Program-made: the position numbers and the translations under genes | Origin: Onthophagus taurus | Taxonomy: Eukaryota; Arthropoda; Insecta; Coleoptera; Scarabaeidae | Assembly: GCF_036711975.1 (NCBI RefSeq) | Contig: NW_027248940.1 | Span: forward strand, 4,836,001-4,900,000 | DNA length: 64,000 bases | Reading direction: 5' to 3' | Shown: piece after piece, positions 43,994 to 57,177 of the stretch | Position numbering within the stretch: position 1 is the stretch's first letter | Layout: each line of letters starts with the position of its first letter | The notes under the pieces: model-generated | Database searches by the model: none | What the model was told of the DNA's origin: nothing | What the model saw: the letters and a program-made list of their open reading frames with translations, nothing else

Positions 43994-46900
43994 AAACTGT
44001 TCTGGGTGATTAAATTAAAGAGAATCAAAAATCAACGTTTTTTTGTTATAAAATGTCATAACTTTTTTAAATATTAAGTTAGAATCTTCAAAGTTGTAAG
44101 GGAAACTCTAAAAAGGGTGTAGATTTAAATAAAAAATACGATTCTGTTTCAAGACTTGTTTATAAAAACGTTTTAGGTGCTTAAAGTTGAAAGTACAAGA
44201 AACTGTTAAAATTCAAGCATTTAATGTTATATAAATTTATAAAATTTAATAATCGGTTTGGAATCATGAAATTTTCGGGAATTATGCTAAAAAGTGTGCA
44301 GATTCGATTAAAAGATGCGAAATTATTCCTAAAGTTGAGACTAAATTTTCGGGGTGATTAAATCAACAAATAACGCAAATCATTGTTTTTCGTTTTAAAA
44401 AATCATAACTTTTTTAAATATGCAATTGGAATCTTAAATTTTTTAAGATAAACTCTAAAAAGGGTGTAAATTTAAATTAGAAATACGATTCTGCTTCAAA
44501 AGCTGTCTATAAAAACGTTTTAGGTACTTAAAGTTGATAGTATAAGAAAGCTGCAAAAATTCAAACATTTAATGTTATATAAATTAATAACTTATTTAAT
44601 AATCGGTTTGGAATCATTAAATTTTCAGGAATCATGTTAAAAAGTGTGTAGGTTCGATTAAAAGAAGCGAAACTGCTCCCAAAATTGAGATTAAACTGTT
44701 CTGGGTGATTAAATTAAAGAGAATCAAAAATCAACGTTTTTTTGTTTTAAAATATCATAACTTTTTTAGATATTAGGTTGGAATCTTCAAATTTTTAAGG
44801 GAAATTCTAAAAAGGGTGTAGATTTAAATAAAAAATACGATTGTGTTTCAAGACTTGTTTATAAAAACGTTTTAGGTGCTTGAAGTTGAAAGTACAAGAA
44901 ATTGTTAAAATTCAAGCATTTAATGTTATATAAATTTATAACTTATTTAATTAATAATCGGTTTGGAATCATGAAATTTTCAAGAATTATGTTAAAAAGT
45001 GTGTAGATTCGATTAAAAGAAGCGAAACTGCTCCCAAAATTGAGATTAAACTGTTTTGGGTGATTAAATTAAAAAGAATCAAATATCAACGTTTTTTTGT
45101 TTTAAAATATCATAACTTTTTTAAATATTAAGTTGGAATCTTCAAAGTTTTAAGGGAAACTCTGAAAAGGGTGTAGATTTAAATAAAAAATACGATTCTG
45201 TTTCAAGTGTTGTTTATAAAAACGTTTTAAGTGCTTAAAGTTGAAAGTACAAGAAATTGTTAAAATTCAAGCATTTAATGTTATACAAATTCATAACATT
45301 TAATAATCGGTTTGGAATCATGAAAGTTTCAGGAATTATGTTAAAAAGTGTGTAGATTCTATTAATAGAAGCGAAACTGTTCCAAAAATTGAAACTAAAG
45401 TGTTTTTGGGTGATTAAATCAAAAAGTATCGAAAATCATCGTTTTTTTTATTGTAAAAAATCATAACTTTCTTAAATATCAAATTGGAGCGTTCAAATTT
45501 TTAAGGAAAACTCTAAAAAGGGTGTAGATTGAAATAAGAAATACGATTCTGCTTCAAAAGTGGCTTATACAAATTTTTGAGGTGCTTAATGTTGAAAGTA
45601 TAAGAAAACGTCGAAAAATCAACCGTTTAATGTTATAATAATTCATATCTTATTTAATAAGCGATTTGGAATCATGAAATTTTTAGCAATTATATTAAGA
45701 AGTATGCAGATTCGATTAAAAGAAGCGGAACTGTTCCCATATTTGAGATTAAAATGTTCTGAGTGATTAAATCAAAAGGTATCAAAAATCAACGTTTTCG
45801 ATTAAAAGAAGCGAAATTATTCCCAAAATTGCTATTAAAATATTCGTGATTAAATATTGGGTGATTAAATCAAAATGTGTCGAAAATCAATGTTTTTTTG
45901 TTATAAAAAATCATAACGTTTTTAAATATCGAATTGGAATTTGCCAATATATAAGGGAAATTGTAAAAAGGGTGTAGATTTACATAAAAAATACGATTCT
46001 ATTTCAAAAGTTGTTTATAAAAGTGTTTTAGTTGCTTAAACTTGAAAGTGTAAGAAAACGTATAAATTCAAACATTTAATGTTGTAAGAATTCATAACTT
46101 ATGTAATAATCGGTTTAGAATCATGAAGTTTTCAGGAACTTTATTAAAAAGTATGCAAATTCGATTAAAAGAAGCGAAACTGTTCCCATATTTGAGATTA
46201 AAATGTTCTGAGTGATTAAATCAAAAGGTATCAAAAATCAACGTTTTTTGTTATAAAAAATCATAACTTTGTTAAACTTCGAATTGGAATCTTCAAATTT
46301 TTTAGGAAAACTCTAAAAAGGTTGTAGATTTAAATAAGAAATACCATTTTGCTTCAAAAGTTATTTATAATAAAGTTTTAGGTGCTTAAAGTTGATAGTA
46401 TAAGAAAACATCAAATATTCAAACGTTTAATGTTATAATAATTCATATCTTATTTAATAATCGGTTTGGAATCGTGAAATTTTCAGGAATTATGCTAAAA
46501 AGTATACAGATTTGATTAAAAGAAGCGAAATTGTTCCCAAATTGAAATTAAACTGTTCTGGATGATTAAATCAAAAAGTATCGAAAAACAACGTTTTTTG
46601 TTATAAAAAAATCATAATTTTTTTAAATATCAAATTGAAATGTTCAAATTTTTAAGGAAAACTCTAAAAAGAATGTAGATTTAAATAAAAATATGATTCT
46701 GCTTCAAAAGTTGTGTATTAGAACATTTCAGGTACTTAAAGTTGAAAGTATAAGAAAACGTCAAAAATTCAAACATTTATGATTATAAAGATTCATAATT
46801 TATTTAATAATCGGTTTGGAATCATAAAATTTTCAGGAATTACACTAATACGTGTGCAGATTCTATTAAAAGCAGCGACACTGATCCAAAAATTGAAACT

Positions 46901-49900
46901 AAAGTGTTTTTGGGTGATTAAATCAAAAAGTATCGAAAATCAACGAATTTTTGTTGTAAAAAATCATAATTTTCTTAAATATCAAATTGGAGTTTTCAAA
47001 TTTTTAAGGGAAACTCTAAAAAGAGCGTCGATTAAAATAAACGATACGATTCTGTATCAAAAGTTGTTTATCAAAACATTGTAGGTGATTAAACTTGAAA
47101 GTATAAGAAAACATAAAAAATTCGAACGTTTAATGTTGTAAAAATTCATAACTTACTTAATAATCGGTTTGGAATCATGAAATTTTCAGGAATTATACTA
47201 AAAGGTATGCAGATTTCATTAAAATATACAAAACTGTTCCTAAATTTGAGATTAAAATGTTCTGGATGGTTAAATCAAAAAGTATCGAAAATCAACGTTT
47301 TTTGTTATAAAAATCATAACTTTTTTAAATATCAGATTGGAATTTTCAAATTTTTAAGGGAAACTTTAAAAATGGTGTAAATTTAAATAAAAAATAAGAT
47401 TCTGTTTCAAAAGTTGTTTATAAAAACATTTTAGGTGCTTAAAGTTGAAAGTACAAGAAAACGTCAAAACTCAAGCATTTAGTGTTATATACAATCATAA
47501 CTTATTTAATAATCGGTTTGGAATCATGACATTTTCAGGAATTATACTAAAAAGTGTGCAGATTCTATTAAAGGAAGCGAAACTGCCCCAAAAATTAAAA
47601 TTAAAATGTTCTGTGTAATTAAATCAAAAAGTATCGAAAATCCACGTTTTTTGTTATAAAAAAAATCATAACTTTGTTAAACATCGAATTGGAATCTTCA
47701 AATTTTTAAGAGAAACTCTAAAAAGGGTATAAATTGAAATAAAAAATACGATTCTGGTTCAAAAGTTGTTTCAGATGCTTACATTTGAAAGTATTAGAAA
47801 ATATCTAAGTTTAAACATTTAATGTTGTAAAAATTCATAACTTATTTAATAATCGGCTTGGAATCACGAAATTTTTAGCAATTATATTAAAAAGTATGCA
47901 GATTCGATTAAAAGAAGCGAAACTGTTCCCATATTTGAGATTAAAATGTTCTGGGTGATTAAATCAAAAAGTATCAAAAATCAAAGTTTTTTGTTATAAA
48001 AAATCGTAACTTTGTTAAACTTCGAATTGAAATCTTCAAATTTTTAAGGAAAACTCTAAAAAGGTTGTAGATTTAAATAAGAAATACCATTTTGCTTCAA
48101 AAGTTGTTTATAATAAAGTTTTAGGTGCTTAAAGTTGATAGTATAAGAAAACATCAAAAATTTAAACATTTAATGTTATAATAATTCATATCTTATTTAA
48201 TAATCGGTTTGGAATCATGAAATTTTCAGGAATTATATTAAAATGTATGCAGATTCGATTAAATGAACCAAAACTGTTTCCAAAATTGAAATCAAAATGT
48301 TCTGGGTGATTAAATCAAAATGTATCGACAATCAACGTTTTTTTGTTATAAAAATCATAATTTTTTTAAATATCGAATTGGAATCTTCAAATTTTTAAGG
48401 AAAACTCTAAAAATGTTGTAGATTTAAATAAGAAATACCATTTTGCTTCAAAAGTTGTTTATAATAAAGTTTTAGGTGCTTAAAGTTGATAGTATAGGAA
48501 AACATCAAAAATTCAAACGTTTAATGTTATAATAATTCATATCTTATTTAATAATCGGTTTGGAATCATGAAATTTTCAGGAATTATACTAAAAGGTATG
48601 CAGATTTCATTAAAAGATACAAAATTGTTCCTAAATTTGAGATTAAAATGTTCTGGATGGTTAAATCAAAAAGTATCGAAAATCAACGTTTTTTGTTATA
48701 AAAATCATAACTTTTTTAAATATCAGATTGGAATTTTCAAATTTTTAAGGGAAACTTTAAAAATGGTGTAGATTTAAATAAAAAATACGATTCTGTTTCA
48801 AAAGTTGTTTATAAAAACATTTTAGGTGCTTAAAGTTGAAAGTACCTGAAAACGTCAAAATTCAAGCATTTAGTGTTATATAAAATCATAACTTATTTAA
48901 TAATCGGTTTGGAATCATGACATTTTCAGGAATTATACTAAAAAGTGTGCAGATTCTATTAAAGGAAGCGAAACTGCTCCAAAAATGAAAATTAAAGTGT
49001 TCTGTGTAATTAAATTAAAAAGTATCGAAAATCCACGTTTTTTGTTATAAAAAATATCATAACTTTGTTAAACATCGAATTGGAATCTTCAAATTTTTAA
49101 GAGAAACTCTAAAAAGGGTATAAATTGAAATAAAAAATACGATTCTGGTTCAAAAGTTGTTTCAGATGCTTACATTTGAAAGTATTAGAAAATATCTAAG
49201 TTTAAACATTTAATGTTGTAAAAATTCATAACTTATTTAATAATCGGCTTGGAATCACGAAATTTTTAGCAATTATATTAAAAAGTATGCAGATTCGATT
49301 AAAAGAAGCGAAACTGTTCCCATATTTGAGATTAAAATGTTCTGGGTGATTAAATCAAAAAGTATCAAAAATCAAAGTTTTTTGTTATAAAAAATCGTAA
49401 CTTTGTTAAACTTCGAATTGAAATCTTCAAATTTTTAAGGAAAACTCTAAAAAGGTTGTAGATTTAAATAAGAAATACCATTTTGCTTCAAAAGTTGTTT
49501 ATAATAAAGTTTTAGGTGCTTAAAGTTGATAGTATAAGAAAACATCAAAAATTTAAACATTTAATGTTATAATAATTCATATCTTATTTAATAATCGGTT
49601 TGGAATCATGAAATTTTCAGGAATTATGCTAAAAAGTATGCAGATTTGATTAAAAGAAGCGAAATTGTTTCCAAAATTGAGATTAAAATGTTCTGGGTGA
49701 TTAAATCTAAAAGTGTCGAAAATCAATTTTTTTTGTTATAAAAAATCATAACTTTATTAAACTTCGAATTGGAATCTTCAAATTTTTAAGGAAAACTCTA
49801 AAAAGGTTGTAGATTTAAAAAAGAAATACCATTTTGCTTCAAAAGTTGTTTATAATAAAGTTTTAGGTGCTTAAAGTTGATAGTATAAGAAAACATCAAA

Positions 49901-51245
49901 AATTCAAACATTTAATGTTATAATAATTCATATCTTATTTAATAATCGGTTTGGAATCATGAAATTTTCAGAAATTATACTAAAACGTATGCAGATTCGA
50001 TTAAACAAAGCAAAACTGTTCCCAAAATTGGGATTAATATGTTCTGGGTGATTCAATCAAAAAGTATCGAAAATCATGTTATAAAAAATCATAACTGTTT
50101 TAAATATCGAATTGGAATCATCAAATTTTTAAGGGAAACTTTAAAAAGGGCGTAGATTTAAATAAAAAATACGATTCTGTTTCAAAAGTTGTTGTTAAAA
50201 ACGTTTTAGGTGCTTAAAGTTGAAAGTATAAGAAAACGTCAAAATTTAAACATTTAACGTTGTAAAAATCCATAATTTATTTAATAATCGGTTTGGAATC
50301 ATAAAATTTTCAGGAATTATACTAAAATGTATGCAGATTCGATTAAAAGAACCAAAACTGTTTTCAAAATTGAAATCAAAATGTTCTGGGCGATTAAATG
50401 AAAATGTATCGCCAATCAACGTTTTTTGTTATAACAAATTATAATTTTTTTAAATAAATTGGAATCTTCAAATTGTTAAGGAAAACTCTAAAAAGATTGT
50501 AGATTTAAATAAGAAATACCATTTTGCTTCAAAAATTGTTTGTAATAAAGTTTTAGGTGCTTACAGTTGATAGTATAAGAAAATATCAAATATTCAAACG
50601 TTTAATGTTATAATAATTCATATCTTATTTAATAATCGGTTTGGAATCATGAAATTTTCAGGAATTATACTAAAAAGTATGCAGATTCGATTAAACGAAG
50701 CAAAACTGTTCCCAAAATTGGGATTAATATGTTCTGGATGATTAAATCAAAAAGTATCGAAAATCAACGGTTTTTTGTTATAAAAAATCATAACTTTGTT
50801 AAACTTCGAATTGGAATCTTCAAATTTTTAAGGAAAACTCTAAATAGGTTGTAAATTTAGATAAGAAATACCATTTTGCTTCAAAAGTTGTATATAATAA
50901 AGTTTTAGGTGCTTAAAGTTGAAAGTATAAGAGAACCTCAAAATTCAAACATTTAACGTTGTAAAAATCCATAATTTATTTAATAATCGGTTTGGAATCA
51001 TGAAATTTGCAGGAATTATACTAAAATGTGTGCAGATTCTATTAAAAGAAGCGAAACTGCTCCAAAAGTTGAAATTAAAATGTTCTGGGTAATTAAATCA
51101 AAAAGTATCGAAAACGAACGTTTTTCTGTTATAAAATGTAATAACTTTGTTAAACATCGAATTGAAAACTCCAAAAAGGGTGTAGATTTAAATAGAAAAT
51201 AGGATTCTGCTTCAAAAGTTGTTTATAAAAAAGGCTTGAAGTTTT
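43994..51245. repeat. Satellite array 3, right block
   Basis: About 20 more ~350-bp dimers continuing the array after the Gypsy insertion, with TTTAATGTT marks near 44217, 44564, 44917, 45271, 46074, 46425, 46774, 47128 and onward to 51250. One interval (45622 to 46074) is ~450 bp because of an extra partial unit at 45795-45890. Short frames such as MKFSGIILKGMQISLK are repeat sequence, not genes. Confidence 0.95.
47177..49600. repeat. Higher-order duplication in array 3 (~1.39 kb, four dimers)
   Basis: The segment starting at 47177 is repeated at 48568, offset 1391 bp, and stays nearly identical for about 1 kb (for example GGCTTGGAATCACGAAATTT at 47852 and 49242), far more alike than neighbouring units. 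Confidence 0.85.
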
Positions 51246-51313
51246 AAATACATATAAATACTTGAGGTTATAAAAATTGATAACTTAAACTTAATAACTT
51301 TAATAAAAGAAGT

Positions 51314-52020
51314 TCAAATGACGTTATGACACCTCCTTTTATTCTCCCTATATTTTCTTTGTCTCTCCCGATCCTTCCTTCGCTTCTCATTCAAAGCATT
51401 ATCATCCGTAATTAATTTCTTAAAATTTCTCCGCCTCTTATCCCTTTCCCTTTCCTTCTCCAAATGATTTTTAAGCTTTTCAGGATCCTCTTTCAATTTA
51501 AACCTACATTTTTGCATCCTACTCGTAAATTCCACATCTAAAACCAAAATAATTTCATCTCTACAATTCCAATAATCACAAATACTTACTTAACGGATCT
51601 GGAATTCTCGTATGATTATAAGAACTCATTTCGTAACTTTCTTTACACTCAACAAACTCCACTTTCGGTGTGGTGATTTTTTTGTGTGGCACAACGTTGG
51701 GTTTTAATTTTAATCTACACACCGATAACTTTTTTTTGTAATAATTGAAATATCCCCAATTCTCTGAGTCATTTTCTAACTAAAATTGAGTCGATTATTA
51801 TTATTATTAGGATATTATTGTTACAATTTACGTCGAAATGGTCCTCGCAGCAAATGAGATTCGAAGCCGTACTTGGATCTTTAAGCACTCCAACAGCTTT
51901 GAACCACTTTATTCGACGAATTTGGCTTCGGGGAACTTTTACAAAATATAACTCAGTATTCTTAAGCTTATTGTTATTGCAATTTGGTACAAAACAGGTT
52001 ATTTTTGAGTTTAAACTCAT
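51314..52020 (-). CDS. THAP-domain protein, three exons
   Basis: Exons on the minus strand: 52020-51832, 51779-51590 and 51537-51314, introns of 52 bp each with GT...AG, phases 0 and 1; product 200 residues. N-terminal THAP zinc finger (residues 1-95): CFVPNC, FVKVPRSQIRRIKWFKAVG, CCEDHFD giving the C2CH set, then a C-terminal THAP tail across the splice (KLKPNVVPHKK). The rest is short: KVEFVECKESYEM and a highly basic, probably coiled-coil end (EKERERDKRRRNFKK). THAP fingers bind DNA and derive from P-element transposases; the lack of any catalytic domain suggests a host regulator or a fragment. It lies at the edge of satellite array 3. Reading past the first donor adds only intron-coded Asn/Ile and is wrong. 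Confidence 0.88.
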
Positions 52021-53634
52021 CTTTAATTATTAATTTATTGATTTTTGGAGGTTATGTCAACTTTTTTTTTTTAATCTTTACCCCTCTAATTAACTAAGCT
52101 TTTTAACGTTTATTTAATAGCCTGAAAAGATTATGTGGTTAATTCTAAACCCATTTAATTCGTTTTTGTGGTTTATTAACACTTTAATAAATATAAAACA
52201 AATATTATAGTTTTCTGTAAATTTTACTAAAATTAGCGATTTATTCCAAAGATGTCGCTTTAAATTGTTAAATTTCTTTGGGTTACTCCTGAGGATTCTG
52301 TTATCCGAATACAAAAAGGAATATTACGGAAATTTTAGGAACTTGCTTCAAATTTAATTTAATCATGACATAACATTAAACCAGGAAATAAATATTATTG
52401 CAATTATTTAATACCAGTACCACTTTACAGGGAGGCGCAAAATTCTTTGCTAATAAACAATAAATCTATGTTAAAAGAGAAAAATGTTGAGCCAGCCAGA
52501 TGATACTCACCATCTGGTTAAATTACACAATCATCTGCGGTTTTTTTTTATTAACTAATCGGTTAAAAGTTTCATTTATCATTTCTTTAAATCAATTTCA
52601 AACGAAGATTTTTTCTTATAACAAATAAATTTGTTTATTGTTAATGTTTATATCTTTGGTACGTTTGGCGGTGAAAGTGGTTTTTTTCGGGGCGTGTAAA
52701 GTGGAAGTTTCTATTTTCGCCAAACCGCGTAAAGCATCTTCTCAATTTCAACCGAACACTTAACCTCCATTATGTAACGAAATTCCATTTGGAATTATGC
52801 ACCATACGGAACTTTGTACTCAAACGCACATTCATGTGGTGGATATCTCATTAAGAGTTCGATTTAACTCGATTAACCGAAATTGATTTTGTACAAAACT
52901 CAATTTCAAACAGAATTGTTAAATAGTTAACAAGTTATGTTAAAAGGGAACACGTTTTTTGTTATTACAATGTAGAATAATTCGTTTAAAATTGTCTAAA
53001 GTTATCTTGGAATCTATGGTAATGCTTAAATTACTAAGAGGATATTTCATAATGTTAATTAATATTAATGTATCGTTGAAGTGAAGTGAAGGAGACTTAA
53101 TGTAATGAATTTTAATTGGGCTAAATTAAAGTTTTTGATTTCAACAACAATTTAGATCTGGTGTGGGGATTTACTCACATATAATAAATAAAATAATCAG
53201 TATTTTTGAAAATTGATTTTGTATTAGTAAAATGAAAAATTGACTTCCTTTGGCTGAAGTCTATTGAATATAATAATAAATGAATTTATACAAAACGTAA
53301 AAAAAATAACCGATTTCTTGATTTTTGAAGAAGTAATTATAATCAATATGGCATTGAATATATGCCACACTGGTCTAATTTTTTGTAAACAACTTAAATT
53401 GTTGTAATTATAATCAAATTAGCTACAACTAATATGCTACATTTCCCGAGCTTTCCCATGAAGTACTAGAAAAGCAGCAACTTCATACAACTTTCATATT
53501 TTCGTATTATTCTTGACATTGACGGATCTGAGAGCAAAAATTAAAGAGACCAATACTGTTAACAATAAAATTTGCTACAACTACTGTTTGAAATTTTTTT
53601 TTGTAAAATGCTTTGTTTCCCGAGTACTACTATA
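52021..53634. other. Unassigned intergenic interval
   Basis: No gene supported. 52655-52735 contains inverted words GTTTGGCG and CGCCAAAC about 65 bp apart. 53415-53630 repeats GCTACAACTA and TTTCCCGAG-type words at both ends of the interval. A 66-codon minus-strand frame at 52114-52314 has no recognisable feature. Confidence 0.4.
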
Positions 53635-53835
53635 CAGGTGAATAAAAAGTCTAGAACACCTGAAATATCTTCAAAACGAGTTTCTTTTTTAAAGAATCCT
53701 TTCAGGTGTCAAATAAATTTGTCGTCTTTGCCTATGTCTAATTTTTTTTTACAGTGGCGTTCATTTTCGGGGTCAAAGGGGGCAACATTTTTTAAAATTA
53801 ATATTTATTTGGTTATTTCTTTCCATCTCAAATTT

Positions 53836-54289
53836 AATCTAAATGCAATAAAACATGTGTGTATTTATAGATGAATTCTTTTAATTTTAGCTCTACCGGT
53901 TTCGATCAATACATTTAATCATCTTCAGGAGCAACGTCAGTAAATATATTTTCAAAAGACATATTTGTTAGTTAATTAGGCTGTTATCCTCTTACACTAC
54001 TACACTACTACTCTTACTTTTACTTTTAAAAAAGTAAAGAAACGCATGGCGCATATTGTTGCATGGTAGGCTTATTGGATATTTCTGAATAACTGGGTAA
54101 CAAGGAAAAGAAGAGTTAAAGTATCAAGAGTAAGAGGATAACAGCCTAATTAACTAACAAATATGTCTTTTGAAAATATATTTACTGACGTTGCTCCTGA
54201 AGATGATTAAATGTATTGATCGAAACCGGTAGAGCTAAAATTAAAAGAATCCATCTATAAATACACACATGTTTTATTGCATTTAGATT
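53836..54289. repeat. Inverted repeat with two 160-bp arms
   Basis: Left arm 53836-53995 and right arm 54130-54289 are near-perfect reverse complements separated by 134 bp. Each arm contains CTGAAGATGATTAAATG and GATCGAAACCGGTAGAGC (right arm orientation), similar to the Penelope 3' motif at 7869. The pair is inserted in the left inverted repeat of the mariner-like element. Confidence 0.9.
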
Positions 54290-54639
54290 TTTTTAAATGG
54301 CAACCTCAATTTTTTATTTGATAATATGAAAGAATACATTTTTTTGAGTATCTTAGAGCAAATTTTGCGTTAGGTTACATAAGAAAAATTTTTTTTTATT
54401 AATAATTATTTGATTTTGAAAAATTTCTAGAAGGCGTTGTAATTCCCATTTTTTATTCCATAGCATGCTAGGCCAGTTGACTTTAAGAGTAAGCTTTGTA
54501 TTACGTTGCCATGTAATAATTTTATGAAAAGAAATACATTTATAAGCAGAAAAATTGATTTTATTTACATGCAAAACAAAACAGAAAATGTCAATGAATA
54601 AGATGCTCAAACTATTGTCCATTTACTATTTGACAGTGC

Positions 54640-56639
54640 CTTAACCTAAAAATAAACTCATCTTGCACTCTTTCAATTATGTCTGATTCAATTTTTCTTA
54701 TCTCCTCCCGAATTCGTACCTTTAAATCGTCGATGTTCGCGGGTTTATTAACGTATACCTTACTCTTTAAATGACCCCAAAGAAATCCAGGGAGTTAAGT
54801 CTGGGGAACGAGGTGGCCATTCTAAAAACCCACGTCCACCTATCCATCTTTTTGGAAAAATACCATCCAAATATATTCGAACGGGAAAAGCATAATGAGT
54901 AGAGCTCGGATTTTTATGTAGTCAACTTATAGGAAATATGCGCATAAATATGCAAGCTTTTTATTCAAAATATGCAAAAAATATGCAAAAATATGTGGAT
55001 ATATGCAAACATATACCTTTCTTATAGTTGTTATCAATCGATTTCTATCACATTTTTATATATGTTTTGCACTTTTCACATGTTGTTCTATTTATTTTCT
55101 TCCTCTCACACGTTATCTTAAAAAGAATAATTAAAGAAGTTAGCCATAGATACTCTAACGGATGAAAATTTAATTCTGAGACTATAAAACAGATTCGTAT
55201 TTTTTATTGTCGATTGTCTAGAATCATATGTAAAAACATATTCCAAGAAGATGGGACATCAAATCTAATATAGTTTTATTTAGTTTTAATTTAACAGTTT
55301 TCCATTTTTTTTAACTCCTAGTGTAAAACTCTATGCGAAATACAATTCGGGAACAAACCATTAGTAACTCCTCTGAAAACTCTAATTTTTAACTTAAATC
55401 TTTGGCTAAAACGCTACGACATAATTTTTAAAAAAATACTTACAACTTTATTGCACAAGTTTTACAAAATAATTCCTCATTATTTAAATTTAGTTCGGGA
55501 TAACTTTTTATCCACTGGGACACAAGACACGATATCACTTTAGGCATTGTTGTTATAGATTGATAGATTAATGTTCACTCAAACTGAACACAGCCACAGT
55601 AACTATGGTTGGGGATTTCCTTAAACTTAAACTCAATAGCGCTAGGGATTCCCCGCATGTTTCTGTGAATCGTTGTAAACAAGAAACCAAACCGCAATCA
55701 AAAAATATCCTGTATTGTGCCTTAAACTAAAAGGTATGTTCGCATATTTAAAAATCACGCAGTCATTATATTTATTTTATTAAGCAACACGAAACAAATC
55801 TAGTAAAATGACAAAATATGCGAAAATATGCAGTAAAAGGCCAATTTATGCAACAATCAAAAAAATTGTAAAAATATGCAAAATATGCATTTTTTTTATT
55901 GTACCATCTGCCTTATTTTTATGTAATTCGCCCAATTTTGAGATTTGATATTTTTGAAAAAAATATTCCAGAAAATAAAGAAGATGCATTTTGCATAAAA
56001 TCCGAGCCCTAATAATGAGGTGGTGTGCCGTCCTGCTAAAACCATAATTAAAACCAATATTCTGTTTCTCACTATACTAGTCCAAATATTAACTTTTCTT
56101 GGAAACTGTGTATCTCTCCTGCATCCACCTGGGATTCCCTAAGGCCCAATATCTGCAATTTTGTCGGTTTACGGTTCCACTTAAAGAAAAGAGAGCATCG
56201 TTCGAAAAAACAATATTTTTCGCAAAGATTGAGTCATTATTACACAGAATTTCGCAGAATTGCAGTCGACGGTCAAAATCTTCTTCTAGTAGTTCTTGAG
56301 TTAGTGAAATTTTATAAGGATAGAATTTATGTCGGTAATACATTGAGAACAGTACTTTGACTCAAATTCATTTCTAAACCTACTTCACGAGAAGCCGTAC
56401 TCTTAACAAAATTTCAAGTTGCGCATCTTCATCGATTGTGGAACGACAAGATCTTGGCAACTCGCGCACATGCCCATCTCTGTATTTAGCAAGAATTTTA
56501 CTCACCGTGGATCGTGATATTGCTGGGGATCGTTATGTGCTTCATTGAAAAGTGCGCAGACTTCCACAGTGGTTCTTCTCATACCTCCGTAACCACACAT
56601 CATGAGGATTTCAATTCTATCTTTTTCAGAAAGACACAT
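54640..56639 (-). pseudogene. DD41D mariner-type transposase, degenerate
   Basis: Begins MCLSEKDRIEILMMCGYG at 56639 (minus strand). Fragments follow in shifting frames: SRSTVSKILAKYRDGH, HKFYPYKISLTQELLEED, then IVFSNDALFSLSGTVNRQN (first catalytic position reads N-D in place of S-D-E) and, after the hAT insertion, SPDLTP near the third site. The second catalytic segment QDGTPPHYAFPV straddles the insertion of 54900-56011. Multiple stops and frameshifts; an old copy. Confidence 0.85.
54900..56011. mobile_element. Non-autonomous hAT element, 1112 bp
   Basis: Termini TAGAGCTCGGATTTTTATG and complement of TAGGGCTCGGATTTTATGC, flanked by the 8-bp duplication ATAATGAG at 54892-54899 and 56012-56019. 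Eight-base duplications are the hAT hallmark. Subterminal AATATGC words are repeated on both sides (54935-55015 and 55805-55895). No transposase is coded. Confidence 0.93.
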
Positions 56640-57076
56640 TTTTTAGAAGATTTTTTGAAATTAGCAGTAGAATCATGTATTTTCGAAGAAAATTTAATTT
56701 AACTAAGGTCACATTAAAGTAATTTTGAATGTTCAAACAACTATTCATTTATTTGTTTGTAAAAATATCATTCAACGTAACCATAGCTACGAACAAAGCA
56801 AAGCCACTTCGATTATTTTGATAAGTTGATGCCATTGCCATAGTTTGAAAGCATTATCAATTAGTTTCAACGTCTACTAGAAATTTTTCCAAATCAAATA
56901 TTTTTTAATAAATAAATTTTTTTCGCCAAATTTTTCTTATGCAACCTAATTCAAAATTTGCTCTAAGATACTCAAAAAAATGTGAACACATCAAAATCAA
57001 ACACCTGAAAGGATTCTTTCAAAAAGAAACCCGTTTTGAAGATATTTCAGGTGTTCCAGACTTTTTATTCATCCTG

Positions 57077-57177
57077 TATAATAATATCTTTATTTAAGCT
57101 ATCGATCCGGTATCGGGTCTTTCCGCTTACTGTGGACAATTCTGTGTTATTAACGTAGGTATATAACTTAACATATA
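57077..57177 (-). other. Short spacer with possible LINE tail
   Basis: ATAATAATATCTTTATTTAA at the left edge is the reverse complement of an AAATAAAGATATTATTAT-type LINE end. Nothing else recognised. Confidence 0.35.

Larger units (their letters stand above)
53635..57076 (-). mobile_element. DD41D mariner-like element, heavily interrupted
   Basis: Ends CAGGTGAATAAAAAGTCTAG and the complement of CAGGATGAATAAAAAGTCTG, TA at 53633-53634 and 57077-57078. Inverted repeats are ~190 bp once a ~620-bp insertion in the left arm (about 53714-54333, holding the palindrome) is ignored: ACATTTTTTTGAGTATCTTA is found at about 54336 and inverted near 56970. The decayed transposase is on the minus strand and is split by a hAT element. 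Confidence 0.85.

Noticed and set aside
46779..48771. Short frames of 60-100 codons in array 3
   Set aside because: They recur with the satellite period and have no codon conservation; they are repeat sequence without long frames in other units.
56514..56702. 62-codon plus-strand frame
   Set aside because: Antisense to the N-terminal part of the degenerate mariner transposase.
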